DNA of 64,000 nucleotides from CAXOVX01 sp964213345 (GCA_964213345.1 CAXOVX010000055.1:1-64000); one strand, 5' to 3'. Positions 29,765 to 39,099 are shown, numbered from the stretch's first letter. A program made the numbers and translations. Notes: generated from the letters alone by a model not told the origin.

Positions 29765-30403
29765 ATGGGACAGAAAGTAAATCCGATAGGAATGCGTTTA
29801 GGTATAAATAAGCTTTGGGGTTCTGTGTGGTATGCGGACAGAGATTATGCTGAGAGGCTACATCAGGATTTAGCCATAAGGAAGTTTATTACTGTAAGTC
29901 TTGCAAGCGCTGCTGTGGGTAAGGTAGTGATACAACGTCTAGCAAAGAAAACCAGGATTATGATACATAGTGCCAGGCCAGGGGTAGTAGTAGGAAGGAA
30001 GGGTGAGGAAATAGCAAAAATCAAAATTTTTGCAGAGAAGACTACTAAGACAGAAGTGTCAGTGAATGTGGCAGAGATAAAAAAATCTGAAATAGATGCA
30101 AAATTGATCGCTGAGAGTATAGCTCAGCAGGTTCAGAACAGGGTGTCCTATAAGAAAGCCATGAAGAAAGCTATACAAGCTGCGTTAAAAATGGGGGCAC
30201 AAGGCATAAAGGTCTATGTTTCTGGCAGACTTGGAGGAGCTGAGATAGCGAGGACTGAGTGGTATAAAGAGGGTCAGGTGCCATTGCAGACATTTCGTGC
30301 GGATATAGATTACGCTACAGCTAAAGCTTATGCTACGTATGGTGTTATAGGTGTAAAAGTGTGGATTTTTCATTCTGAGAAAAAGGGTACTCCTCGTAGC
30401 TAG
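29765..30403 (+). CDS. rpsC: 30S ribosomal protein S3
   Basis: 30S head/neck protein at the mRNA entry site. ATG 29765 gives MGQKVNPIGMRLGI, the conserved N-terminus. The KH domain (SARPGVVVGRKGEEI) and the C-terminal GVKVWIF are present in a full-length 212 residues. Confidence 0.96.
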   Translation: MGQKVNPIGMRLGINKLWGSVWYADRDYAERLHQDLAIRKFITVSLASAAVGKVVIQRLAKKTRIMIHSARPGVVVGRKGEEIAKIKIFAEKTTKTEVSVNVAEIKKSEIDAKLIAESIAQQVQNRVSYKKAMKKAIQAALKMGAQGIKVYVSGRLGGAEIARTEWYKEGQVPLQTFRADIDYATAKAYATYGVIGVKVWIFHSEKKGTPRS

Positions 30404-30575
30404 TAGTGATTTTCATAAAGTATGTGAGGAAGCGATTTTTGTGTACGGGTTATAGCATTCGAGAATTGGGGTTGTTTTGTGGTGTGGTAGAAAAAGTGAG
30501 TGGTTGTGTTTTTGTAGTTTTATATGTGTGTTGATGGATACCTGGTGAATAAATTTAAGTAAGAGCAATAGCGTT

Positions 30576-31004
30576 ATGATATTAAATCCAAAAAAAACGA
30601 AATATAGAAAAGCCTTCAAGGGGAGGATTTGTGGAATTGCTACTAGTGGTGCTACTTTAAGTTTTGGTGCATTTGGATTGAAGGCTTTAGAGCCTGAAAG
30701 AATAACAGCTAGGCAAATAGAAGCAGCCAGAAAGGCTATTAATGGATACTTAAAGCGTGCTGGTAAGTTATGGATTCGTATTTTCCCTGATGTTCCAGTT
30801 TCGAAAAAGCCAACAGATGTACGGATGGGAAGTGGCAAAGGCTCAGTGGAATATTGGGCTTGTAGAGTAAGACCTGGGAAAATGTTGTTTGAGCTTGATG
30901 GTATAACTGAGGAGCAAGCGTTGGGTGCTTTGCGACGAGCTGCTGGGAAATTGCCGATAAAGACAAGATTTGTAAAAAGAATAGAGGGTGGCAGTATATT
31001 GTAG
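30576..31004 (+). CDS. rplP: 50S ribosomal protein L16
   Basis: Large-subunit protein near the A-site tRNA elbow. The motifs KRAGKLWIRIFPDVPVSKKP and RMGSGKGSVEYWA are diagnostic. A 172-bp G/T-rich spacer with no gene separates it from rpsC, where a few bases would be typical. Confidence 0.96.
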   Translation: MILNPKKTKYRKAFKGRICGIATSGATLSFGAFGLKALEPERITARQIEAARKAINGYLKRAGKLWIRIFPDVPVSKKPTDVRMGSGKGSVEYWACRVRPGKMLFELDGITEEQALGALRRAAGKLPIKTRFVKRIEGGSIL

Positions 31005-31083
31005 TACGCTCGTATTTTTTTTGATGCGTAGTAAAATGCTTAAAATCTGAATTTTGATTATTTTTTAGTGAGCAGGTGATGCA

Positions 31084-31293
31084 GTGGCAGAAGAGGTAAA
31101 AGTAAAAAATTTGAGGGGGCATAGTCTGCAGGAGCTGCATGTTATGCTTGTAGATTTTAAAAAAGAGGCTATGAATTTGCGTTTTCAACATAAGCTAGCA
31201 TCTGGTGACTTCGATCTGAATAGATTTAGGTTTCTTAAGGCGCGTGTAGCACAGCTTATGACTGTAATTAATGAGAAGAAGCGGGAAAATTAG
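31084..31293 (+). CDS. rpmC: 50S ribosomal protein L29
   Basis: Small exit-tunnel rim protein, 69 residues, GTG start. The family pattern is visible in ELHVMLVDFKKEAMNLRFQHKLASG. It is the last gene of the ribosomal cluster; rpsQ and the spc genes do not follow. The next gene is tadA. Confidence 0.9.
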   Translation: MAEEVKVKNLRGHSLQELHVMLVDFKKEAMNLRFQHKLASGDFDLNRFRFLKARVAQLMTVINEKKREN

Positions 31294-31424
31294 GAGAAAG
31301 TGGCAGTATGTGTAGGCTGTTTTGCTCTTTGTGACGTTGTTTTATCTGTGCGAAAGGTTTTTCAGAGTGGTGGAGGTTTGACTCTTTTTTAGCAAGTTTG
31401 TTGGGGGTGTTGTGATTGGTGGTG

Positions 31425-31877
31425 ATGTTCATATCTCTTATGAAGCGAGCTTTCGTTGTAGCAGAATTTGCTTTGCAGATTGGCGAGGTGCCAGTGGGTG
31501 CTGTTGTAGTTGATAGGCGCGGTAGAGTTGTGTCCTCTGCTCATAATCAAGTAGTAACAACTAGAGATCCTACGGCGCATGCTGAGATACTTGCGATAAG
31601 GAAGGCTGCTAGGGTGTTGCGCACTCAGTATTTAACTGACTGTGATATTTATGTTACACTTGAGCCGTGTGCTATGTGTGCACATGCCATCTCGATCAGT
31701 CGTATGCGAAGATTATATTTTGGGGCCTACGATGCAAAAAGTGGAGGGGTGGAGAATGGGCCGAGGGTGCTATGTAGCACGGCATGCCACCATAGGCCGG
31801 AAATATACGGAGGTATAATTGCCGAGAAGAGTGCAATGCTATTACGTAATTTTTTTTTGCAGCATAGAAAAGGCTGA
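31425..31877 (+). CDS. tadA: tRNA-specific adenosine deaminase
   Basis: Converts A34 to inosine in tRNA-Arg(ACG). The zinc/catalytic motifs HAEILAI and EPCAMCAHAI are intact and the 150-residue length is normal. ATG 31425 is chosen over the TTG at 31416. It sits at the broken end of the ribosomal cluster. A hairpin just after it, AACCAAG with CTTGGTT at about 31899-31937, could serve as a weak terminator. Confidence 0.94.
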   Translation: MFISLMKRAFVVAEFALQIGEVPVGAVVVDRRGRVVSSAHNQVVTTRDPTAHAEILAIRKAARVLRTQYLTDCDIYVTLEPCAMCAHAISISRMRRLYFGAYDAKSGGVENGPRVLCSTACHHRPEIYGGIIAEKSAMLLRNFFLQHRKG

Positions 31878-32029
31878 GAAGTTCAGAGTTTAGTGAAAAC
31901 CAAGGAATGTAACTTTCAAACGGCGCTCTTGGTTTAGTGTGATATTTGTAGAAAAATGGAAATGGGTTAATTTTTGAAGGCAGCGTCCACAACATCTGCT
32001 AAAGAAAGAAGAGTATTTTTTTAATATTT

Positions 32030-32421
32030 TGCCTACCAACGCCTTAGGTTGGCCAAAAATTTTTTGATTGGATTAATTTGGTGAACAAAGAGGTAAAGAT
32101 AACAGATGACATTTCGCCTCTTCTACCATTTTCCTTGTATTTTATGATTTATGGAAGCTAGCGTTATCTATGATGACCATCTGACTAGGCTTTGACGGCA
32201 GATATCAGACGAGTAACTTTGTATCGGAAAGTTTCCTTGTAGCACATCGCTGCTATAATCTAGCTATAAAGTTCTCCTTAGAATATCTTCTACATGAGAT
32301 GAAATCGTGTATTTCTTGCCCCTTTTTCGCATATCCACGCTCTTTATAAAGATATTCCTGTATTCCACTTTCATCAATATACACCAAATTATCTCGAGAT
32401 ATTGATGATGTTTTCTCTAAA
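32030..32421 (-). mobile_element. IS630-family transposase remnant
   Basis: On the minus strand fragments read VYIDESGIQEYLYKERGYAKKGQEI and, after frameshifts, QMVIIDNASFHKS and a downstream LPLCSPN. These are IS630/Tc1-like DDE landmarks (DESG, DNASxH, SPxLNPIE region). Both ends are lost; the right side is cut by the end of IS982 copy b2. It is not functional. Confidence 0.75.
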
Positions 32422-34543
32422 AACCTCAACTATGGATTAGAGGGAGGTAAGATATGCTATTGAGTTGAGGCAGCGGATATTTTGGATATTTTATGTAAGA
32501 TTTTTACAAGATACGACAACATAAAGGGACTGATGCTGGCTGGAGCTTTTGTATTTTCAGGAGTTAAAGACGCTATTATTTGAATGATTTTAGCTAAGGA
32601 ATGTGTCTTATAGACTGTGTTTAAAATTTATTATTTGTGTATTCTAGAAGATTCTCTATATTTTTGGTGATTAGCTATACCAATCCCTTGATTGGCAGGG
32701 TCAATATGCACAACGTTTTAAATAAAAACGAATAGCATGCATAAGTGCTGAAAACTTATTCTTTGCTATGCTAAAGAGGCGTGAATATATAGTATCTTTA
32801 GAAAAGACCCACTCAAAAGGCGCCCTCCATATAGAATCCGAAGGGTCGAACCCACCATTTTTACCCTTCCTATCAGTCTTCTTAATTCCTCCAAGATGCC
32901 CTCTTTTAGCTATGGCTATAGTTTTGGCAGGAGACGTGCAATACCCATTATCTGCGTATATAGAGCGCCTAGACGGGCACACATGTTTAAATCCCTGGGC
33001 ATCTGTTAACGTTTGCTGGTGTAATCGTCGCCTTATCTACACTCACATGTTTTTTATAACCATACAAAAACTTAGTACCACCTTTACAGCCGATCTTAGC
33101 TTGTTTATCATGTGCCACTTTAGACAAAACTTCATTATTCAGTTTTTTATATTTCTTCCGCCTTGCCTCATCTCTCTCTTCCCACAAACTTGCCTTCGAT
33201 ATTAGGTGCGATGCATCAACAAATGTAAATACCTCGCTTATATAATTGCGCCATAAGCTGATCTCTGAAAATACTAAATATCCTAGATAGCTTTGGTCCC
33301 TATCTTTTCCCTTAGCTTACTAAATACGCTATAATCTGGAGTCGCATCCCTTAAATCAAACTCACAAAACCACTTTGCTGCGTTGCCATCACTCTATCTT
33401 TCAAGTTCTTATCGCTCAAATCTTCCATCAATTGCAGAAGCACTTAAATAGCCTATGAACTCTGTAACCTTTGTAATTAGCTGGCAACTCAACTGCTGAT
33501 AACTCACCACTAATTGCCGCAAAATCAAATAATGCCTTGAAACTCCTCTATTGATTATCCCTAGATACCAACTCTTCCAAACTCACCATTATTATTTGAC
33601 TTAATACCATTTGCCTACCATTTATCTTGCCCACTTTCACCAATAATACCTTAATTTATCCCATCTCATCTCGCAACAGCCCCATAAGGTATCTGCATGA
33701 AGAGAGATATATTACAGAACTATCTATTTTCGTTGATGATTTTTGTAAAGCGATAGATGCATGGCTAAAGAACAAATTGTTAGCGGGCGAAGAGCATCGA
33801 AATCCGACTATAATGCTAAAGATATGGTTATCTGAGATTATGACAATTGAGTTGCTTTGCCAACAATCTCCATGTAGAAACTTCAAATATTTTTATCGCA
33901 GTTATCTATCTTTACAAAAAAGATTTTTCTACTTTGCCTTCATATGAGAGATTTCTAACACTAAAAAGAGGAAGAATACTTGAATGATGGTATTATAATC
34001 AGGCGAAAAACAGTGTGCTATCCTGCATAGATTCAACATCCATAGCCGTTTGTCATCCGAAAAGAATTACGCGAAATACTGTGCAAAGCTAGATAAACCC
34101 AGTAAGGGCTGGTTTCTTGGATTAAAATTACATGTTGTGATTAATGAAATAGGCGAGATTCAAGGTATTAAATTGACGCCTGGCAATGGAGGAGTGCCAG
34201 TTTCATCCATCACAAGACGTCTAACTGGCTTGTTGTTTGGGGATACAGGGTACATAAAAAAGAAGCTCTTTGAAGAATTATACAGTGAGGACTAAATTAG
34301 TTACGGGGATAAAAAAGGGCATGAAAAATGTGCTAATACCCTTTTTGAAAAGAATTTACTTCGAAAGCACTCAATCGTAGAAACCGTTTTTGCAGTACTC
34401 AAGGGCTAATTCGAGCTTGAACATACCAGGACCAATCTCTGTTTGGAATGCTCTAGTACACATTCTCTCTTCTCTTTGTGCATACTGCCTCAAATCTTCC
34501 AAACCTTCTATCTCTTCTCCTATTCTAATCCATGATTGAGGTT
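32422..34543 (+). mobile_element. IS982-family element, second type, copy b2, interrupted
   Basis: Left end AACCTCAACTATGGATTAGA at 32422 and right end TCTAATCCATGATTGAGGTT to 34543 match copies b1 and b3. The first 103 bases match the left end of b3 up to ACAACATAA, and the match resumes at 33685 with TAAGGTATCTGCATG after an inserted IS5-type element. The transposase then reads in fragments (VDDFCKAIDAWLKNKLL; SSEKNYAKYCAKLDKPSKG at 34050). It is inactive. Confidence 0.85.
32525..33684 (-). mobile_element. IS5-family element inserted in IS982 copy b2, decayed
   Basis: Ends AGGGACTGATGC and (inverted) TGGGGCTGTTGC, flanked by a TAA duplicated on each side (32522-32524 and 33685-33687), fitting a 3-bp TNA target. 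On the minus strand the transposase reads MVSLEELVSRDNQ, WEERDEARRKKYKKLNNE, GYKKHVSVDKATITPANV, SIYADNGYC, GHLGGIKKTDRKGKN and FEWVFSKDT, which is an IS5-type DDE protein. Stops and frameshifts disable it. Confidence 0.8.
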
Positions 34544-34559
34544 TGTGGTGCTGATGCAA

Positions 34560-34966
34560 AAAATTTATGTCTCTCTGTGGGATAGGGTTAATACCCTGCC
34601 TTTAGGCGAGCACTTTAGTATTATTTTTTTATTTTATGTCATATAGGAAAGGGTCTTACAGCATATATGAATTAAATCATATTATCTGGTGTACAAGTAT
34701 AGGTACAGAGTATTGACGGTGTTATAGGGAAGTGTGTTTAGCTAATTACGTGGACATCATGTCTGGCTCATTATAAGTCCGGACCATGTTCATATATTGG
34801 CGTTAGTACCGCCTAATATGGGTATTTCGAAATTGGTGCAGTATATTAAGGGTAAAAGTAGCCGTAAAGTGCTAATGGAATTTGAGCAATTAAAGAAAAA
34901 ATATTGTGGACAACATATATGGGCTAAAGGATATTTTGCAGTTACAGTTGGTAACCTAAATGAATT
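34560..34966 (+). mobile_element. IS200/IS605-type TnpA remnant, copy c1
   Basis: Begins AATTTATGTCTCTCTGTGGGATAGGG with a foldback GGGTTAATACCC, typical of IS200 left ends. The Y1 transposase then reads SYRKGSYSIYELNHIIWCT, and after frameshifts HVHILAS (the HUH His pair), PPNMGISKLVQYIKGKSS and GQHIWAKGYFAVTVGNLNE with the tyrosine region. The 3' end is lost at about 34966. It starts 16 bp beyond IS982 copy b2. The sequence from 34967 to tRNA-Cys has no gene. Confidence 0.75.
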
Positions 34967-35176
34967 CTTACGTTAATACTATTTATAGATTGCCCCCAGC
35001 TTATAGTTCTTCCCTATGCCTCCGAAAAACTAAAAATCTTGTCTTGCAACAGTCCCATGGTAATTGCAAGATTTACCTACTACGAGACGTAACAAAAGCA
35101 GTGCACGCAGATAGGAGGACGGACCGTTTCCATACAAAAACCCATACATCGGGGAATGCAAGTTACAAAAGAGGAG

Positions 35177-35248
35177 AGGCCAAGGTCAGAATCGAACTGA
35201 CGCATAACGGATTTGCAATCCGTTGCATTACCACTTTGCTACTCGGCC
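35177..35248 (-). tRNA. tRNA-Cys (GCA)
   Basis: The minus strand folds into a cloverleaf: acceptor GGCCGAG with CTTGGCC, anticodon loop GATTGCAAATCC (anticodon GCA), T arm AGTTCGATTCTGACC, and discriminator U as expected for tRNA-Cys. CCA is not encoded. It is near rpsU. Confidence 0.93.
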
Positions 35249-35339
35249 CTTGTACAATAACCAACTCGATTCAAATAAAATCGCAATTTGTTGTAAAAAT
35301 ATGGAACACATCTACACCAAAACACTCATAAAATCAGAC

Positions 35340-35549
35340 TCAATAACCATCTGTTATGTATCTTCTGGCTAACTTATGTCTACGTCTTACAGACTCTTCT
35401 TGCTTTCTAACGCGCATTTCAGAGGGCTTTTCATAGAATCTTTTTAGTTTTAATATCCTAAAAATCCCCTCCCTCTGCATCTTTCTCTTCATTTGACGCA
35501 ACGCCGCATCAACGTTATTAAAACGTACTGCCACTACTACATTTGTCAA
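35340..35549 (-). CDS. rpsU: 30S ribosomal protein S21
   Basis: Small basic protein needed for initiation-region base pairing. VAVRFNNVDAALRQMKRKMQREGI and KRFYEKPSEMRVRK identify it. An upstream ATG at 35564 exists, but its own codons form GGAGGT, a perfect Shine-Dalgarno 7 bases before TTG 35549; translation from TTG gives LTNVVVAVRF, closer to the family start. Length from TTG is 69 residues. Confidence 0.93.
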   Translation of the reverse strand: MTNVVVAVRFNNVDAALRQMKRKMQREGIFRILKLKRFYEKPSEMRVRKQEESVRRRHKLARRYITDGY

Positions 35550-35564
35550 CGCACTTACCTCCAA

Positions 35565-36058
35565 CTGTGGTTAGTCCTATAAATTGTAAGAGCTATAGCT
35601 CACTACACCATTTTTTTAACAAAAACCCCCCATTACAGGAAAGATACTCCTTTATCTGCATCACCCGTACCTGCGCCGCCTTCTTATTACAGACCCAACA
35701 AAACACATTTACACACATCTCAATTCATCTTTGCGTCTACTTTCACCACTCCTAATCCACAAAACTGTCCTGATAGTTCTTGAAAATACCTGCAAAACTG
35801 CCTAAGCTGCACAAACTACTATAAGCTTATGTATAGGACGGAAAAAAAACTTGCAAGGAATATTATACATGGATCTCACTTACTAAGCTGTTAGAAATTT
35901 TGTTTTTTTATTTTTTATTAATATGACTGATAATTTTACAAATTTTACAAAATATACCTTGTAAGTAGCTTCATTCCTCGCATTACAATCGATGACTACT
36001 TCAAACATGCTGCCACTTCTACATCTTCAACTCACCGGCGCTACTGCTGCCACGAAAC
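35565..36058. other. Intergenic spacer rpsU to tRNA-Ile
   Basis: About 490 bp with no supported gene. On the minus strand it is G/T-rich, like the spacers in the ribosomal cluster. A palindrome GAGCTATAGCTC at about 35590-35601 lies just upstream of rpsU and could be a regulatory site or part of its promoter region. I checked it for 4.5S RNA, tmRNA and RNase P signatures and saw none. Confidence 0.4.
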
Positions 36059-36135
<77 letters not shown>

Positions 36136-36210
36136 TTTTATGACTTCTACAAAAAGAGATATACGAAAGTTAACAAATAATATCTTGGAGTCAACCACAA
36201 AGAACATATA

Positions 36211-37941
36211 TTAAATGATTTTATTTATGGCGCTATCTATTACCTGAATTGTTTCCTCCACTCCATACAACGCAATGAATGATCCAAGACGTGGGCCGGA
36301 AACAGCCCCTAACAATACTTCATACAAGCTTTGAAACCAGGCTCTCAACTCTATCTGATGTTTTTTCCCAGCTTCGTATACTTTTGTCTGAATTGTATCG
36401 GAGTCATGCTTTCCCTGCTCCGTTAATTCCAACAATGACCGTTTAAGCGTCAGCAGTGCTTCCCTTTCAAGAGCATCAGGATTTTTGTAATGTTTTTTTG
36501 GCTTTACAAAATCATGATAATAATTGATAGCCCCCCTTACCATATTTTGAATAAATGGGCAATTAACTGCCTCTTTGTCATTTGTATACCTCACGATATA
36601 TCCCCAAATTACACTTGGATTATCAGTATTACAAACGCTAACCAAATTCAAAAGAAGTGAGTAGGTAAGGTTTGTATTAAGCACTGGTGGGTTACCATTG
36701 TGTATATGATATACGGGATTTGCAGCTTGTTTACTCTCGGTTGCAACCAGGTCAGATTTATTGTTAGGATTGCAGCTGTGCATTTCATAGTTACAATTTC
36801 CCTTGAGCTGATCTTGTTGCAGACCTCTTTCTTTGTGGAACTGTGCAATGTATGAAATATATTCGTCTACATATTTTGGTATAACATCAAAATACAGCCT
36901 TTTAGCTTTTTGCGGTGATGCGTACATAAACAAGGACAAACTCTCTTGTGGAGCATATTTTAGCCACTCTTCTAATGTAAACCCAGTTCCTTTTGATTTT
37001 GATATTTTCTGCCCTGCTTCATCTAGAAATAATTCGTAAAACATTTGATGTGGAGCTTTATTACCCAGTACTTGACATATCTTGCTGTATATTGGGCCGT
37101 TAACGAGATGATCTTTTCCGTACATTTCAAAATCTACATCAAAAACAGCCCAACGCATGCCAAAATCAGGTTTCCATTGAAGTTTGCAATGTCCATCTGT
37201 TACCTTTGTATAAATAACTTCGTTTGTCTCTTCATTTTTATAGGCAATCATCCCTTGTTTGATGTCGCGGTCAATGATTGCGACTTGTAGTACTTTTCCT
37301 GTTTTTTTATCTATGGGCAAGAAGGGGCTATAAGTTTTTTGCCGCTCTTGCCCTAAAGTAGGGAGCATTATATCCATAATTTCATCATAATGTTCGAGTA
37401 CCGCTAGCAATCCCTCGTTAAAGACGCCAGTTTTATAGCATTCAGTTGCGCTTTTAAATTCATACTCAAATTCAAAACGATCTAAAAACTGGCAAAGCCT
37501 TGCATTCATATGTTGCGCGAAACTAGAGTGCGTGCAAAACGGGTCTGGGATGCTACTCAACGGTAGATCCATGTACTTTACGTATTCCGGCTTATTAGGG
37601 ATAGTGTCTGGTATTTTACGCATGCCATCCATGTCATCTGATACACAAAATAGATGTGTGGGTATATTAGACAATTTCTGAAACGCATAACGCACCATCG
37701 TAGTGCGTACAACTTCTCCAAATGTACCAATATGAGGCAACCCTGAAGGGCCATACCCTGTCTCAAATAACACATACCCTTTTGCAGGAGTGGTGTAATT
37801 AATTTTTTTTAATATTTTCTCCGCTTCTTGAAACGGCCATGCCCTGCTTTCTATCAGATGCTCGAAATTGTGATTCATTATGTGCCTTATTGAGGTCATA
37901 CTAAAAAGTTTTTTATGTGGCTTTTCTGTGTCATTGCCCAC
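36211..37941 (-). CDS. lysS: Class I lysyl-tRNA synthetase
   Basis: Charges tRNA-Lys using the class I fold found in archaea, spirochaetes and many Alphaproteobacteria instead of the usual class II enzyme. The 576 residues contain ETGYGPSGLPHIGTFGE near residue 65 (HIGH-type motif PHIG) and KISKSKGTG near 325 (KMSKS-type motif). An asparagine-rich insertion (about 380-410) is unusual. Its start codon lies 3 bp from the edge of MITE copy D, so its promoter or leader must lie in or beyond the repeat. A start at the later MTSIRHIMNHNFEHLIES methionine (residue 15) is also plausible. Confidence 0.93.
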   Translation of the reverse strand: MGNDTEKPHKKLFSMTSIRHIMNHNFEHLIESRAWPFQEAEKILKKINYTTPAKGYVLFETGYGPSGLPHIGTFGEVVRTTMVRYAFQKLSNIPTHLFCVSDDMDGMRKIPDTIPNKPEYVKYMDLPLSSIPDPFCTHSSFAQHMNARLCQFLDRFEFEYEFKSATECYKTGVFNEGLLAVLEHYDEIMDIMLPTLGQERQKTYSPFLPIDKKTGKVLQVAIIDRDIKQGMIAYKNEETNEVIYTKVTDGHCKLQWKPDFGMRWAVFDVDFEMYGKDHLVNGPIYSKICQVLGNKAPHQMFYELFLDEAGQKISKSKGTGFTLEEWLKYAPQESLSLFMYASPQKAKRLYFDVIPKYVDEYISYIAQFHKERGLQQDQLKGNCNYEMHSCNPNNKSDLVATESKQAANPVYHIHNGNPPVLNTNLTYSLLLNLVSVCNTDNPSVIWGYIVRYTNDKEAVNCPFIQNMVRGAINYYHDFVKPKKHYKNPDALEREALLTLKRSLLELTEQGKHDSDTIQTKVYEAGKKHQIELRAWFQSLYEVLLGAVSGPRLGSFIALYGVEETIQVIDSAINKII

Positions 37942-37943
37942 CT

Positions 37944-38070
37944 TATACTAACGTCCCTTTTTTAACGCCCACGTTGTCGCGTTGCAAGATTCAGGCTCGG
38001 TCATGTAGAGTACCACTCTCCCTCACCCTTGCGCCCAGTGTTCATTTAAAAAAAACGGGACTTGGTATTA
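37944..38070 (-). repeat. MITE-like dispersed repeat, copy D
   Basis: Ends ATACTAACGTCCC and GGGACTTGGTATTA; core CGTTGTCGCGTTGCAAGATTCAGG and CTCACCCTTGCGC. It sits directly upstream of the class I lysS start. Beyond it, 38071-38198 up to yidD is non-coding. Confidence 0.8.
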
Positions 38071-38198
38071 CTTTCCCAGCGTACTAAAAAAGACTGCTAT
38101 ATGCGAGGAAATTTTAATTCCCATTTGCATCTTTGTTTTAGCACAAGCACCGCAATCGTTTTCTAAATTAGGAATAGATGGAATAGCAGTTTTAGGAC

Positions 38199-38447
38199 TT
38201 AAGGTGGGGGATCGTACCCCTTTTTACCGGAAAATGGATGACATCTACATAGTCTGAATAATAAGAGCAAGCTTGCTCTATGCGCAGGATGGCGCTTATA
38301 TACTTCTTTAGCGTAGCTAGAGCAGCTGGGGTAAAATAAACAGTAATGCGGGAGAAATGGCGAGAGACACAGCTTATAGAAGTATATCAAGAATAGTGCT
38401 ACATTTTTGAGCACAATATTTGTATAAATTTTTACTTTTGAGAACAT
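38199..38447 (-). CDS. yidD: YidD, membrane protein insertion efficiency factor
   Basis: Small protein with an amphipathic helix that assists YidC-dependent membrane insertion. The 82 residues hold the family cysteine-rich core, with LCLSPFLPHYCLFYPSCSSYAKE and CRCHPF...GYDPPP. It lies 5 bp after rnpA. yidC does not follow in this window, since a MITE and lysS come next. Confidence 0.92.
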   Translation of the reverse strand: MFSKVKIYTNIVLKNVALFLIYFYKLCLSPFLPHYCLFYPSCSSYAKEVYKRHPAHRASLLLLFRLCRCHPFSGKKGYDPPP

Positions 38448-38452
38448 GCACT

Positions 38453-38887
38453 TCAGCTATTTGTAGATATACGTAAACGGGATGACACTGCACGATGTAA
38501 GCATTTTTTAAACTCTGAATATACATCACAAAAATCAGCAACTAACAAAGCTTGTCTTGCGACTACAACAATCTTAATGACCTTATTACACTTAACGAAA
38601 GGAAGTGATGAAAAATGGTGATGTGATATTGCTCTTAATACGCGCCTACACCTATTCCTCTTGACAGCACCTCCGACTTTCTTACTCGCAATAAACCCAA
38701 TTAAAGGCTTATCTACCAGATCACATCTTACATTCTTAGTCGGATATGTTACAGGAGAAAATGACACACAACCCTCTGCCATAAAAAACAGCACAAAGTA
38801 GGCTGAGACGATCTTGTATCCACTAGCCATAACTTGCTTGTACTCAGCAGACGTCTTCATTTTTTCAAACGCCAACTTACTTGCCAC
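38453..38887 (-). CDS. rnpA: Ribonuclease P protein component
   Basis: Basic protein cofactor for the RNase P RNA in tRNA 5' processing. GFIASKKVGGAVKRNRCRRVLR contains the RNR motif (RNRCRRVLR) that contacts the RNA, and KIVVVARQALL is the conserved later strand. At 144 residues it is a little longer than average. The start at 38887 (MASKLAFEKMK) is likely but MKTS is an alternative. The order rpmH-rnpA-yidD is the classic one. Confidence 0.9.
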   Translation of the reverse strand: MASKLAFEKMKTSAEYKQVMASGYKIVSAYFVLFFMAEGCVSFSPVTYPTKNVRCDLVDKPLIGFIASKKVGGAVKRNRCRRVLRAISHHHFSSLPFVKCNKVIKIVVVARQALLVADFCDVYSEFKKCLHRAVSSRLRISTNS

Positions 38888-38958
38888 ATAACCACAGCAA
38901 ACCGAGCCACTTGATGCTGGAACGATAACCTATATGAAACTTGAGTTTTCCAAAAAGC

Positions 38959-39099
38959 CTATGCGCTAAGTACTTTGCGTCCTTTAGCCCTTCTGTTATT
39001 GAGCACCCTCCTTCCTCCAACAGTTGCTGTGCGTGCTCTGAAACCATGTCGCCTCTTTCTAACTAACCTGCTCGGTTGATATGTTCTTTTTGTTGCCAT
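38959..39099 (-). CDS. rpmH: 50S ribosomal protein L34
   Basis: A 46-residue highly basic protein read directly from the minus strand: it starts MATKRTYQPSRLVRKRRHGF, continues through RARTATVGGRRVLNNRRAKG and ends RKVLSA. This matches L34 in every conserved position (KRTYQPS, RRHGFRAR, RRAKGRK). It lies 71 bp upstream of rnpA, in the expected order. In many bacteria this gene marks the vicinity of the replication origin, but no dnaA or DnaA-box cluster is visible here. Confidence 0.96.
   Translation of the reverse strand: MATKRTYQPSRLVRKRRHGFRARTATVGGRRVLNNRRAKGRKVLSA

Noticed and set aside
30739..31191. 150-codon open frame on the minus strand over rplP-rpmC
   Set aside because: Antisense to two conserved ribosomal genes, with no ribosome site or recognisable motif.
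34960..35331. 123-codon plus-strand frame
   Set aside because: Runs across the antisense of tRNA-Cys and decayed IS200 sequence; no homology features.
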